The notes beneath the pieces were generated by a model, which ran no database searches, had not been told where the DNA came from, and saw only the letters and a list, made by a program, of their open reading frames with translations. Below, piece after piece: positions 8,188 through 15,751 of a DNA stretch of 64,000 bases (positions within the stretch are counted from its first letter, which is position 1; each line of letters starts with the position of its first letter). A program made the position numbers and the translations under genes. The stretch is from a virus. The stretch covers positions 1 through 64,000 of the IMG/VR virus record IMGVR_UViG_3300020204_000009. One strand, given 5' to 3'.

Positions 8188-8353
8188 CCATTGGACGTAC
8201 ACCACCGACCAGGGTGATCCTACTGAACCGGGTATACCCCCCCAACCCCTAAGTATTGGTAGGGGGATTATAGGGGGGACCCATCCTATATGGCCAGGTG
8301 ACTCTCCCCCTCGAATATATTTTTCCGTGTGACGCGACTATATGGAGGAATTA

Positions 8354-8611
8354 TTACTCGTCAAAGAACAGACGTTCGGAGGTGGGGGATTTCGGGGCAT
8401 CGGGTGTGCTTTCCATTGGTTTCAATGCCCCTTCGACATTCGCACATGTTCTTCATGTTGTGCTTTTGATCTGTGCCAGCATTTCCCGATTGAGGGCCTT
8501 TGCTTCTTCCATGCGTTTCGTGGGGATCTTCCCCACTAGAACTAGGCCAATGAGGTTGAGTTCCTCTTGGGTCAGGTTCAGGTGCCATTGGGCTTTGATT
8601 TTGATTTGCAT
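8354..8611 (-). pseudogene. Small gene interrupted by TGA (52 + 32 codons)
   Basis: MQIKIKAQWHLNLTQEELNLI begins a 52-codon frame ending in TGA at 8453-8455. The same frame continues after the TGA for 32 codons to a TAA, with a coding-like tail (VEGALKPMESTPDAPKSP, ending LFFDE). This suggests one 85-residue protein truncated by a CGA-to-TGA or similar change. It lies directly after another gene broken by a stop. Function unknown. Confidence 0.5.
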
Positions 8612-8613
8612 TA

Positions 8614-8931
8614 TTACCACATGAACTGTAGGTCGATTGCACAGTGACCCCAGCCGACGCTCAGGGTGTAGGCGGTGCGTCCGTGGGGTTTGTGGCCTAC
8701 GGTTACGATGAGGTTGACGGCGAAAGTGACCAGTATTTCGTGCAATACGTCTTGTGATTTTCCCGCTTCTTCGACCCATGGGATTGCTATTAGGTCGAGG
8801 TCACGGGCCAGACTCCCGTGGACGGCCAGTGTCTAGCCGTGGGAACGGGCAATTTGGGCCAGTTCGGGGTACATGGCGGTGGCATAGGTGGGTGCATTAT
8901 TAGGGGCTGGTTTCTTTTCTAGGTCGCTCAT
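8614..8931 (-). pseudogene. Nucleotidyltransferase-like phage gene with in-frame TAG
   Basis: The frame reads MSDLEKKPAPNNAP, then a TAG at codon 33 (8833-8835), then TLAVHGSLARDLDLIAIPW and continues to a TAA at 8614. GSLARDLDL resembles the GSxxRxLDxD-type strand of minimal nucleotidyltransferases seen in a family of phage proteins, where a tyrosine often stands at the TAG position. Downstream codons remain open for 72 positions, so the stop looks recent. TAG is used as a normal stop elsewhere, so recoding is unlikely. Confidence 0.6.
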
Positions 8932-9030
8932 TTGATTGGGTCCCCCCGGAATTTGATTGGGTCCCCCCGGAATTTTATTGGGTCCCCCGGTGATCTCGAT
9001 GGGTCCCTCCGGTTAATTTTGGGTCCTCCT
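8931..9030. repeat. Imperfect tandem repeats of about 20 bp
   Basis: Two identical 21-base units (TTTGATTGGGTCCCCCCGGAA) are followed by three diverged copies that keep GGGTCC(C)nCCGG. The array begins exactly at the start codon of the broken nucleotidyltransferase-like gene, so it forms its upstream region. It may be a replicated regulatory site or a slippage product. Confidence 0.75.
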
Positions 9031-9111
9031 GCATGGGTCGATTTACCGTATTGACTTTTTATGTAACAGGAGCGTGGGACTATTTTGTTCTTTACTCTTG
9101 AGGAGTGATAT

Positions 9112-9198
9112 ATGAGTACCGATGGCGTTCGGGATTGGCGGGATGAGCCTGCGACTGAGCAGTGGGGTCATCGATTTGGGAGTGGATGGTTAATATGA
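9112..9198 (+). CDS. Small leader ORF (28 aa) coupled to the next gene
   Basis: ATG at 9112 follows GAGGAGTGATAT, one of the best ribosome-binding sites in this region. The 28-codon peptide ends in TGA at 9196-9198, overlapping the ATG at 9195 of the next gene (ATGA). It may be a real small protein or a translated leader coupling ribosomes into the downstream gene. No similarity recognised. Confidence 0.5.
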   Translation: MSTDGVRDWRDEPATEQWGHRFGSGWLI

Positions 9199-9488
9199 TG
9201 TTGTTGCCACCGGGGAAGGACGTGTGTCCGGTATGTGCGGTGAAGCATGATCCGAATTTGCCGCATAATGCGGAGTCGCTATATTATCAGCAGCGGTTCT
9301 TTGCGTTGCGGGGGCGGTGGCCGCATTGGGCTGATGCTATGGCCCATTGTGTAGAGGAGGTCCGGGATCTTTGGGCTCTGCAATTACGGCAGTTAGGCCG
9401 GTGGACTGATCCGGTTAATGAGCCGATTGCCGATCCGCCTGCTGAGTCGTTTAGTCAGGTGGTGGAGTTTGGTGGGCCTGAATTGTGA
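9195..9488 (+). CDS. Conserved phage protein with CPVC motif (97 aa)
   Basis: The product starts MMLLPPGKDVCPVCAVKHD, followed by SLYYQQRFF and GRWPHWADAMAHC. This is the pattern of a small family often seen beside phage replication genes, with unknown function. The CxxC plus later His/Cys may bind zinc. The first ATG of the ATGATG is chosen because it overlaps the upstream stop. This gene is intact, unlike several neighbours. Confidence 0.7.
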   Translation: MMLLPPGKDVCPVCAVKHDPNLPHNAESLYYQQRFFALRGRWPHWADAMAHCVEEVRDLWALQLRQLGRWTDPVNEPIADPPAESFSQVVEFGGPEL

Positions 9489-9498
9489 GGGTGCACCA

Positions 9499-9781
9499 TT
9501 ATCCTCTGTAGCTGGGGCTGACGAGTAGTCGGTGTTCGTAGTCGTTGAGGAGTTTGAGGCTCTTGGCTTGGCTTCGGATAGATTCTAGAATTTCTTTCGG
9601 ATAGCTGAAGTCCGTGATCAATATATCCATATTTAAAAAATATGTGTCATCAGGTAGGTCTGGTCCATATTGGACAGGAATAGATGAAGCACTGGGGAAA
9701 GTGGCAATGCACTAACCATGCAGCACCCAAGCCGTCAAATCAGTTGGCATGGTACAGAACAGTGTCGATGTTGCCGTTCAT
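9499..9781 (-). pseudogene. DHH-family phosphoesterase remnant (TGA and frameshift)
   Basis: The gene starts MNGNIDTVLYHAN with AAGGGATAAAACC before the ATG, then has TGA (9740-9742) where a cysteine fits, then FDGLGAAW, the first signature of DHH phosphoesterases. After about ten more codons the frame shifts. The rest reads IPVQYGPDLPDDTYF, then DILITDFSYPKEILES, the second signature, in another frame to a TAA at 9499. The expected LDHH motif is replaced by LNDYEH. The total length is not a multiple of three. It is a decayed or badly damaged gene. Confidence 0.65.
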
Positions 9782-9785
9782 GGTT

Positions 9786-10316
9786 TTATCCCTTCAACCA
9801 GAAAGGAATCATACCGCCTAAAATAATGATACACACAACGGTGATAATCCAGCCAAAAAATATGAGTCGATGGCTAGGATATTGGGCGATATAGTCAGGG
9901 GCAGTGATCACACCGCCCTCTTTCGTGTGATCAATGAGGGTTTCGCGGAGTTTTATAAGGGTGTTCGCCTTGTCGGTTTCAGTCAGCCCGGACGGTAAGT
10001 GCTTGAGGTTCTCGTGGCTATACTTGAGTTTTTTGTGCCATTCACAAACGTCATTGGTAGGTGTGGCCCAGAAGATGCCGGTGTTGCCGGTGGTGAGTTG
10101 ATGCTCTTCAATATAGTCGATGGCTTTACCTAGCCGTTCTTGGGCTAATTCGATGCTGTTCGCGTCAGCGGCCAGTTTGAGGTATCCGCCGCATTGTTGA
10201 TTGAATCGGACATTGTTGACATAATACCATGATATTTGGACTATCGGGAAGCCGATGGAAAAGAGGATGGCGATAGTGGTGAAGATCTTCGTGGAATTGG
10301 ACCTAGACTGTCTCAT
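9786..10316 (-). CDS. Membrane protein with two TM segments (176 aa)
   Basis: Hydrophobic segments lie near residues 11-30 and 148-170, with a soluble region between them containing CGGYLKLAADANS and WATPTNDVCEW. The pattern matches a family of two-TM proteins of unknown function found in bacteria and phages. The start MRQSRSNS was chosen because GGAGAAAA precedes it; the frame extends further upstream without a better site. It is intact and directly precedes the DHH remnant. Confidence 0.65.
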   Translation of the reverse strand: MRQSRSNSTKIFTTIAILFSIGFPIVQISWYYVNNVRFNQQCGGYLKLAADANSIELAQERLGKAIDYIEEHQLTTGNTGIFWATPTNDVCEWHKKLKYSHENLKHLPSGLTETDKANTLIKLRETLIDHTKEGGVITAPDYIAQYPSHRLIFFGWIITVVCIIILGGMIPFWLKG

Positions 10317-10446
10317 CAATTTTCTCCAGTGTACGTCGGGCGGAGCGTTTGGTGTGTTTTGAGCATGGTGGCGGTGTACATCATGTGTGAGGTGGTAGCG
10401 TGGTTGGCAGTCAAACGCAAATGGCACAAACAGCATGGCTACAAGA

Positions 10447-10837
10447 ATGGTAACCAAAGTCCCCGGCTGCCCAGTTGCGTAACCGCGACACAAAATATCG
10501 ACGCGGCGGATTCGCGTGAGCGTGACTGCCTAGCAATCACCCTGTGCTTGCCTTTAAGGCCGAGATTGCCAGGCAAGCTGCGATGCACAAATCGTTTAGG
10601 GGTTCGGTCGGGGTAATGATTATGGCGTGGTTTCCAATGCCGAAGAGTTGGAGCAAACAAAAGGCAGAAAAGATGGCTGGCGAATATCACACGTCTAAGC
10701 CGGACCTAGACAACACTGCCAAAGCCGTGCTAGACGCCTTGTGTGTTTCCTTGGGTGACGATTGCAAAGTAGTTGATTTAAGGGTGCGTAAACGATGGGC
10801 GGCTACTATGCACCGGGGACCACAGTTATTTACATAG
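10447..10837 (+). pseudogene. rusA: RusA-family Holliday junction resolvase, broken
   Basis: The C-terminal 97 codons (GTG at 10544) are intact and include FPMPKSWSK, KPDLDNTAKAVLDAL and LGDDCKVVDL, with the aspartates and lysine of the RusA active site. Upstream, fragments of the missing N-terminus are readable: MVTKVPGCPVA, a TAA at 10480, PRHKISTR, a frameshift near 10510, then GGFA, TGA, A, TGA and LPSNHPVLAFKAEI. The family is normally about 120-130 residues, so three stops and one shift interrupt the start. The intact part might still be made but would lack the N-terminal strand. Confidence 0.7.
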
Positions 10838-10844
10838 AAGATCT

Positions 10845-11279
10845 TCATTTAATGCGATCAATAAGCTGTCGCACATTGTGATATAATTTTAGCCCCTTCA
10901 TATCGGCTAATTTAAACCATCCGAGAGCCGCAAATTCGTGGTTATTTTCCAATCGTTGATTAGACGATGTAACCTTACAATGAATGAACGCGACCCCTTT
11001 TTTAGTCGATAGTTGTATGGGCTTTCCGACTGCCCTGCAACGGATATTAGTTTCTTCTCGCACTTCCCGAACCACCGCTTCTTCTGGTGATTCTCCACGT
11101 TTGAGGTGTCCGCCGGGAAACACCCATTTGCCTGCTCGGTCATCATCAGTGTTGCGAGCTAACCCCAATAACCATTTATCGTGCCATCGGACTATACCAA
11201 CTGCCGCCTTGAAGTCCTCTTTAAAGGCTTCAGTAAGTACAGAATCGAGAATGCCGTCAAATTCTAAAAGTAAAGCCAT
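10845..11279 (-). CDS. Nudix hydrolase (144 aa)
   Basis: The Nudix box is GGHLKRGESPEEAVVREVREETNI, matching GX5EX7REUXEEXGU through REVREET. The N-terminal AVGIVRWHDKWLLGLARN strand pair and the EFAALGWFKLADM end also fit. The substrate is probably a nucleoside diphosphate derivative, perhaps an oxidised dNTP or a nucleotide sugar. The ATG at 11279 fits the usual length; the frame is open to an ATG at 11381 that abuts the divergent gene. Neither start has a strong site. Confidence 0.8.
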   Translation of the reverse strand: MALLLEFDGILDSVLTEAFKEDFKAAVGIVRWHDKWLLGLARNTDDDRAGKWVFPGGHLKRGESPEEAVVREVREETNIRCRAVGKPIQLSTKKGVAFIHCKVTSSNQRLENNHEFAALGWFKLADMKGLKLYHNVRQLIDRIK

Positions 11280-11386
11280 ATCGCTATATTTGTCAAAGAT
11301 ACTGTAATTCTTAACAGCCTGACAATGCACCGCAACGGAAATGTATTGGGGATTTGGACCTAATAAACCAAACCAGGACATTCAGA

Positions 11387-13231
11387 ATGAAATCAATGTA
11401 TACGACTGATGAAATCGCGAAGTTGTTCAATGTTGACCCGAGCACAGTATTGAAATGGTTCAACTCCGGAGCACTCAGGGGTTATCGAATCCCCGGAACA
11501 CAGAACCGTCGAACTGCGCGTGAGTACTTGGTTCAATTCTGTAAACAACACGGAATCAATCTTCCGGAGCCACTCATCGGCCCCGAACGGTCCAGCCTGC
11601 TGACCGGTCGCCGCCCTGAATCTGAGGTACAAAGGGGTATTGGGGAATCAACTATGAAGTCGATGACATTGGCACAAAAGCTCAATCAGAAATTCGCTGA
11701 CGATCCAATTCTTTCTGAATTTGATGCATTATACGAAACTTCAATATCGAGCCACCGCTTCATCAATCAGGATGATCTTCGACAACATCTCGTCGAAGGT
11801 GCCCTCTTGAATGTCGGCGTTCTTGCGTCAAAGGCTCTGTCCATTCCACGCGGCGATTACATGGTTTGGATGACGGATGCCGGGCATACTATGCTGGTCC
11901 CGGTATCTGAGAATCAAAAGCCGCGAGAAGTCTTTGAACATTCAAACGACCAATATGATATATTCACTAATACCTTGCTCCAGAATTGGAAGAAGCTGGA
12001 ACGCACACTATCTGAAGACGATGAAGGCGAAAACGAAGAAAAAGAAGAAAAAGAAGAAAAATCGAAAAACGAAATCCTTACACACATCAACGTCGATACA
12101 GTTGACCGTATGCCGATCTTGCGAGCAATGCAAGATCGCGGCCACACGGTAACAAGCCTCGCCAATGAGGTTGGGGTCGACCCACCAGCGATCTCTCGAA
12201 TTCTCCGAACACCAAAAGACGTTCAAGGAGATCCCAAAGGTCGAAATCCGAGCATGGGGATGGCATCCCAAATCTGTGCTGAACTGCGATTAGACCCAAC
12301 CGCCGCGTTTCCGGACATTTTCGGAAGCAGCAGTCGATACGAGCCACGCAAAACACCGGGAAACCGTGGCAGTGGAATGAGCGGAGCCGCTTCTGGCTCC
12401 AAAAGAAAAGGCCGTGGCACCGAAAAATATACGCAAGGCAATACTTCAGAAGGATTCACGCGACGTTCTGATACCCTTTCCGAAAGTATGATAGAAGCTG
12501 CAAAACGAGACATTGATGAGCTTGAAGATGAGCTTGAAATGGAAAGTGGTGCGATGGCCCGCACCACCGCTGAAGAATTCGCACAACGTTTTGATGTTCT
12601 CTGCGAAGCAATTGCCCTGTCTGGCTTGCCGTTCAATACTTATTGGGAATCTTACGCTCGTCCAACATTGACAGAAGGAAATTGTCGAACTGTCGATGAA
12701 TTACTAAACGAATTCTGGTGGCCATTCGGAAGTAATCAGTCTTCACCAGCCGCAAAGACAGCCCCAAAGACAACCCCAAAGACAACCGCACCGCCATTAG
12801 ATCCACAATCAGCAGCAGCCAATAAACTGTACGCCGATCGTTTGGCAGCCAGAAAGCAAGCTGGCATTAAACCGGGATTGATTCCCGGCCATGAGCTGCG
12901 TGCGGATCGATTTGAAGCTCAAAAGCAAGCTATGAATGAGCGAATTGTCGCTCCGATCAAAAAAGCTTTCGCCTCTGCGATGAACTTATTCTTGCGGCAG
13001 ATGCAAGAATTGCAATACAACAAGAATATTGGAGATAAGGACGCGCCGCACGCTTGGAAGTTGGCCCAGAACTTCTATAACGCAATGATGCAACGAGCGG
13101 CTGAATTCCAACCCAATTGGCGTCGGATGAAACCCGGCGAGACGCTCGGTTATCGCGGAGCTTATGACCAAGCTCGCGGAGCATATCAGAGCAACGAGTT
13201 ACCCCGTAACTGGAGGCTGAAACAAGGGTGA
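11387..13231 (+). CDS. Protein with two helix-turn-helix domains (614 aa)
   Basis: Residues 1-60 match a MerR/excisionase-type helix-turn-helix: YTTDEIAKLFNVDPSTVLKWFNSG then GYRIPGTQNRR. A second, XRE/phage-repressor-type helix-turn-helix is near 250-275 (TVTSLANEVGVDPPAISRIL). Between them is an acidic Glu/Lys run (about 215-235). The C-terminal half is helical with Pro/Lys/Thr repeats near 465 and an Ala/Gln-rich segment. It may be a DNA-binding structural or packaging-associated protein rather than a simple regulator. The ATG follows ACCAGGACATTCAGA. It is paired with the coiled-coil gene downstream. Confidence 0.6.
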   Translation: MKSMYTTDEIAKLFNVDPSTVLKWFNSGALRGYRIPGTQNRRTAREYLVQFCKQHGINLPEPLIGPERSSLLTGRRPESEVQRGIGESTMKSMTLAQKLNQKFADDPILSEFDALYETSISSHRFINQDDLRQHLVEGALLNVGVLASKALSIPRGDYMVWMTDAGHTMLVPVSENQKPREVFEHSNDQYDIFTNTLLQNWKKLERTLSEDDEGENEEKEEKEEKSKNEILTHINVDTVDRMPILRAMQDRGHTVTSLANEVGVDPPAISRILRTPKDVQGDPKGRNPSMGMASQICAELRLDPTAAFPDIFGSSSRYEPRKTPGNRGSGMSGAASGSKRKGRGTEKYTQGNTSEGFTRRSDTLSESMIEAAKRDIDELEDELEMESGAMARTTAEEFAQRFDVLCEAIALSGLPFNTYWESYARPTLTEGNCRTVDELLNEFWWPFGSNQSSPAAKTAPKTTPKTTAPPLDPQSAAANKLYADRLAARKQAGIKPGLIPGHELRADRFEAQKQAMNERIVAPIKKAFASAMNLFLRQMQELQYNKNIGDKDAPHAWKLAQNFYNAMMQRAAEFQPNWRRMKPGETLGYRGAYDQARGAYQSNELPRNWRLKQG

Positions 13232-13287
13232 CTTTCGGAGGTGTCGAAATGCAGCGAATCAGGTTCTCAAGAAAGTCTAGGTGGAGC

Positions 13288-13731
13288 ATGAATATCGTCG
13301 AATTCGTAGCCTCCGCAATCACAGATGATCCAGACATTCTTAATGAAGAAGCTCTAAGTACATCCGGTATAGCACCCGGCATGGCATCTGGCGAAACACC
13401 CGGTGGTGCTCCTGCGGGTGCCGATAAACCGATGAATGCTACGGAAATAAGCCAAGAAGCCGAAGAAGTAGCCGGTAACAAGGATTCATCCAAACAAGCC
13501 GAAGAGCTACTGAAAGCTCAAGAAGAGGCGAAAAAGGCGGAAAAATTAGAGCGGCAACGAATAATTAAGCCGCAAATGGAAAAATTGAATTCATCGCTCG
13601 ACAAATTGCGCACCGGAGTCACACAAAGTACTGCAAATACTCAAAATGCTGGAGAAAAGCTTGGTAATCTTGATACCGAGATGACCACTATCCGCACATT
13701 GATCGGTAATCTCGAAAAGACCTTCATGTAA
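13288..13731 (+). CDS. Coiled-coil protein (147 aa)
   Basis: AGGTGGAGC precedes ATG of MNIVEFVASAITDDPD. A Gly/Pro-rich linker (30-50) leads into a long charged coiled coil (60-147: KAQEEAKKAEKLERQR, then LNSSLDKLRTGV). It begins 56 bases after the two-HTH gene and probably shares its transcript. Structural or assembly role is likely; no family recognised. Confidence 0.6.
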   Translation: MNIVEFVASAITDDPDILNEEALSTSGIAPGMASGETPGGAPAGADKPMNATEISQEAEEVAGNKDSSKQAEELLKAQEEAKKAEKLERQRIIKPQMEKLNSSLDKLRTGVTQSTANTQNAGEKLGNLDTEMTTIRTLIGNLEKTFM

Positions 13732-13737
13732 TCACAT

Positions 13738-13751
13738 GGCGGCAACCCGCC
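13738..13751 (+). terminator. GC hairpin after the coiled-coil gene
   Basis: GGCGG-CAAC-CCGCC lies six bases after the stop and is followed by TAATTTG. It is a short but stable stem suited to a terminator. Confidence 0.5.
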
Positions 13752-13827
13752 TAATTTGACATTAGCGAATTCAGTCTAACTTGGTGGGGGACCAGATGAC
13801 AAGTTCGATCTGAAATTTAAATAGGTT

Positions 13828-15138
13828 ATGTTGCACCACCATGTAGTTCGAAATTCGAAACCAAATGTGATTATTATAATCACCGACCAGCAGCGTTTCG
13901 ATGCTGTTGGCTATGTTAATCCAAATATTATTACTCCGAATCTTAATAAATTAGCCAGCGAATCCGTGATTTGTGCAGAAGCATTTGTACAAAGCCCCCA
14001 ATGTCAGCCGAGCAGAGCATCAATATTGACTGGTCGTTATCCCACCGCTCATCGAGTGTGGTGGAATGAAACCAAACTGGCTCCAACTGAATTGACTATT
14101 GGGAACTATTTCGAGGCGGCTGGATATTCAACTGGATATTTTGGTAAATTGCATATTGATGGAGATTCAGATTATACATCGGTTGCGAAGCACTTTGGAT
14201 TCCGACATACGTTTCTGTCCGAAGATTGGCAGCTAATGGCTACCGGCAAACTATTGCAGACCGGAAAATCGATTCCTAACAGAATCAGAGAAGAATTCTT
14301 CGGGCCGATGGCGACCAAAACGTGGGTTGGTCAGTTAAGTAATCGATCTCTGCATCATGAAGATATGATTACAACAAAGGCCGTGGAATTTATCCAGTCT
14401 CAAACTGAGCCGTACTTAGCAGTCATTAGTTATAATGGGCCACATCCTCCATATGCGGCTCCGACAGAATTTAGTCAACTCTACGATCCATCGACTCTTT
14501 CGGTACCAAAAGAGCGGGTCCCAAATTTAATGGGCCATGTATTATCGTCATCCGAATGGCGTGAATTAAAACGCCAATATTATGGAGCCGTGTCTTGGAT
14601 TGATGATAATGTTGGACGTATCTTGAGCATTGACCAGTCAGCGATTGTGGTCTTTCTATCGGATCATGGTGACATTTTAGGTGATCATGGCCTATTTTCT
14701 AAGGGGATCTTTGCTTACGATGGTAATATTAGAATTCCATTATTATTTAAAATCCCTGGCGTAAACCCGTCTGATTACCGGCATTTGGTACAGACTATTG
14801 ATATACTTCCAACATTACTACATGCTGTCGGGGTCGGAGGAACACCCGGAATTCAAGGAAAATCGTTATTGGAGCATTTTAAGTCAGATACGGCTGCTAA
14901 TAATTATGTGATTAGTATGTTATGCCATAGTCAGCGGTTACGAATGATCCGCACTAAATCTTGGAAATATTGGGTTCATGGGGCTAGAGAGTTCCTCTAT
15001 GATCTACAGAACGATCCGTCTGAGGAGCGGAACATAGCCCATTCAGGGAAACATGCTTTACATGCAGCTAGGTATGGTTTGCTGCAAGCACTCATACACT
15101 GTGAAGATCCGTTGCCGCTTCCGCGACCGGTTTATTGA
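13828..15138 (+). CDS. Sulfatase with formylglycine motif (436 aa)
   Basis: NVIIIITDQQRFDAVGY near the N-terminus carries the metal-binding Asp of type I sulfatases. The maturation motif C59-Q-P-S-R63 within SPQCQPSRASILTGRYP is complete, and FLSDHGDILGDHGLF supplies the second metal cluster. The enzyme would remove sulfate esters from a sugar or small molecule after Cys59 is converted to formylglycine by FGE or a radical-SAM maturase. No signal peptide is evident, so it may act in the cytoplasm or ride in the virion. With the sulfotransferase fusion at 2.3 kb it implies handling of sulfated glycans. Confidence 0.85.
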   Translation: MLHHHVVRNSKPNVIIIITDQQRFDAVGYVNPNIITPNLNKLASESVICAEAFVQSPQCQPSRASILTGRYPTAHRVWWNETKLAPTELTIGNYFEAAGYSTGYFGKLHIDGDSDYTSVAKHFGFRHTFLSEDWQLMATGKLLQTGKSIPNRIREEFFGPMATKTWVGQLSNRSLHHEDMITTKAVEFIQSQTEPYLAVISYNGPHPPYAAPTEFSQLYDPSTLSVPKERVPNLMGHVLSSSEWRELKRQYYGAVSWIDDNVGRILSIDQSAIVVFLSDHGDILGDHGLFSKGIFAYDGNIRIPLLFKIPGVNPSDYRHLVQTIDILPTLLHAVGVGGTPGIQGKSLLEHFKSDTAANNYVISMLCHSQRLRMIRTKSWKYWVHGAREFLYDLQNDPSEERNIAHSGKHALHAARYGLLQALIHCEDPLPLPRPVY

Positions 15139-15144
15139 CCGGTC
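15125..15144. terminator. Shared bidirectional hairpin at converging genes
   Basis: GACCGG and CCGGTC pair around an 8-base loop. The loop contains the TGA of the sulfatase gene (15136-15138) and the TAA of the dUTPase gene (complement of 15132-15134). One small stem therefore lies at both transcript ends. Confidence 0.5.
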
Positions 15145-15701
15145 GAACCAAAACCACCTTCTCCGCGTTTGGTTTCGCTGACTTTGGCTTCTTTTACGAT
15201 TGCTTGATAACAGGGTGCTAGTACACCCTGCACGATCCGTTGACCATGTTCGATGGTGATTGGTTCAATATTTCGATTAAACACACATGCGAACACTTCA
15301 CCACGGTAGTCAGAATCAATGATTCCGACTGAGTTTGCGAGCATAAGACCTCTGGCTCCCATGGATGATCGCATAAAAAGTTGGAGTACAAAGCCGGGGT
15401 TGAACTCGCATTTGTACCCAAGGGATATCATTACTGTTTCATTGCATGTCAAGATCAACTTGGGTTTAGATTGTCCCGGTTCACTACGGTGTGAGACACC
15501 TGCGTGTTGTGACGGAGCTTTGGAAACCCGCGATCCGGCGTCGGTGGCATAGAAATGAGCTTTGTCACCATGTGAGTCTACGTGCATACATGGACGAGTA
15601 AGGCACGCTGAAAAATCGATCCCGGCAGAATGTTCTGTCCCGTATGTGGGAGTGTTTAAATCGTTCTCCGGAAACGGTTCCAATATTAACCACACTGTCA
15701 T
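15132..15701 (-). CDS. dut: dUTP diphosphatase (189 aa)
   Basis: All five trimeric dUTPase motifs are visible in order: TEHSAGIDF (1), MRSSMGARG (2), GIIDSDYRGEV (3), GQRIVQGVL (4) and the P-loop-like RGEGGFGSTG at the C-terminus (5). About 45 extra residues sit between motifs 1 and 2 (DSHGDKAHFYATDAGSR to RSEPGQSKP), making it longer than the usual 150. AGAGGGTGAT precedes the ATG. It hydrolyses dUTP to dUMP, feeding ThyX next door and keeping uracil out of DNA. Confidence 0.9.
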   Translation of the reverse strand: MTVWLILEPFPENDLNTPTYGTEHSAGIDFSACLTRPCMHVDSHGDKAHFYATDAGSRVSKAPSQHAGVSHRSEPGQSKPKLILTCNETVMISLGYKCEFNPGFVLQLFMRSSMGARGLMLANSVGIIDSDYRGEVFACVFNRNIEPITIEHGQRIVQGVLAPCYQAIVKEAKVSETKRGEGGFGSTGQ

Positions 15702-15751
15702 ATCACCCTCTTTAGGAGAGCATTTTGATACACATACCATAATTAGGCGAC

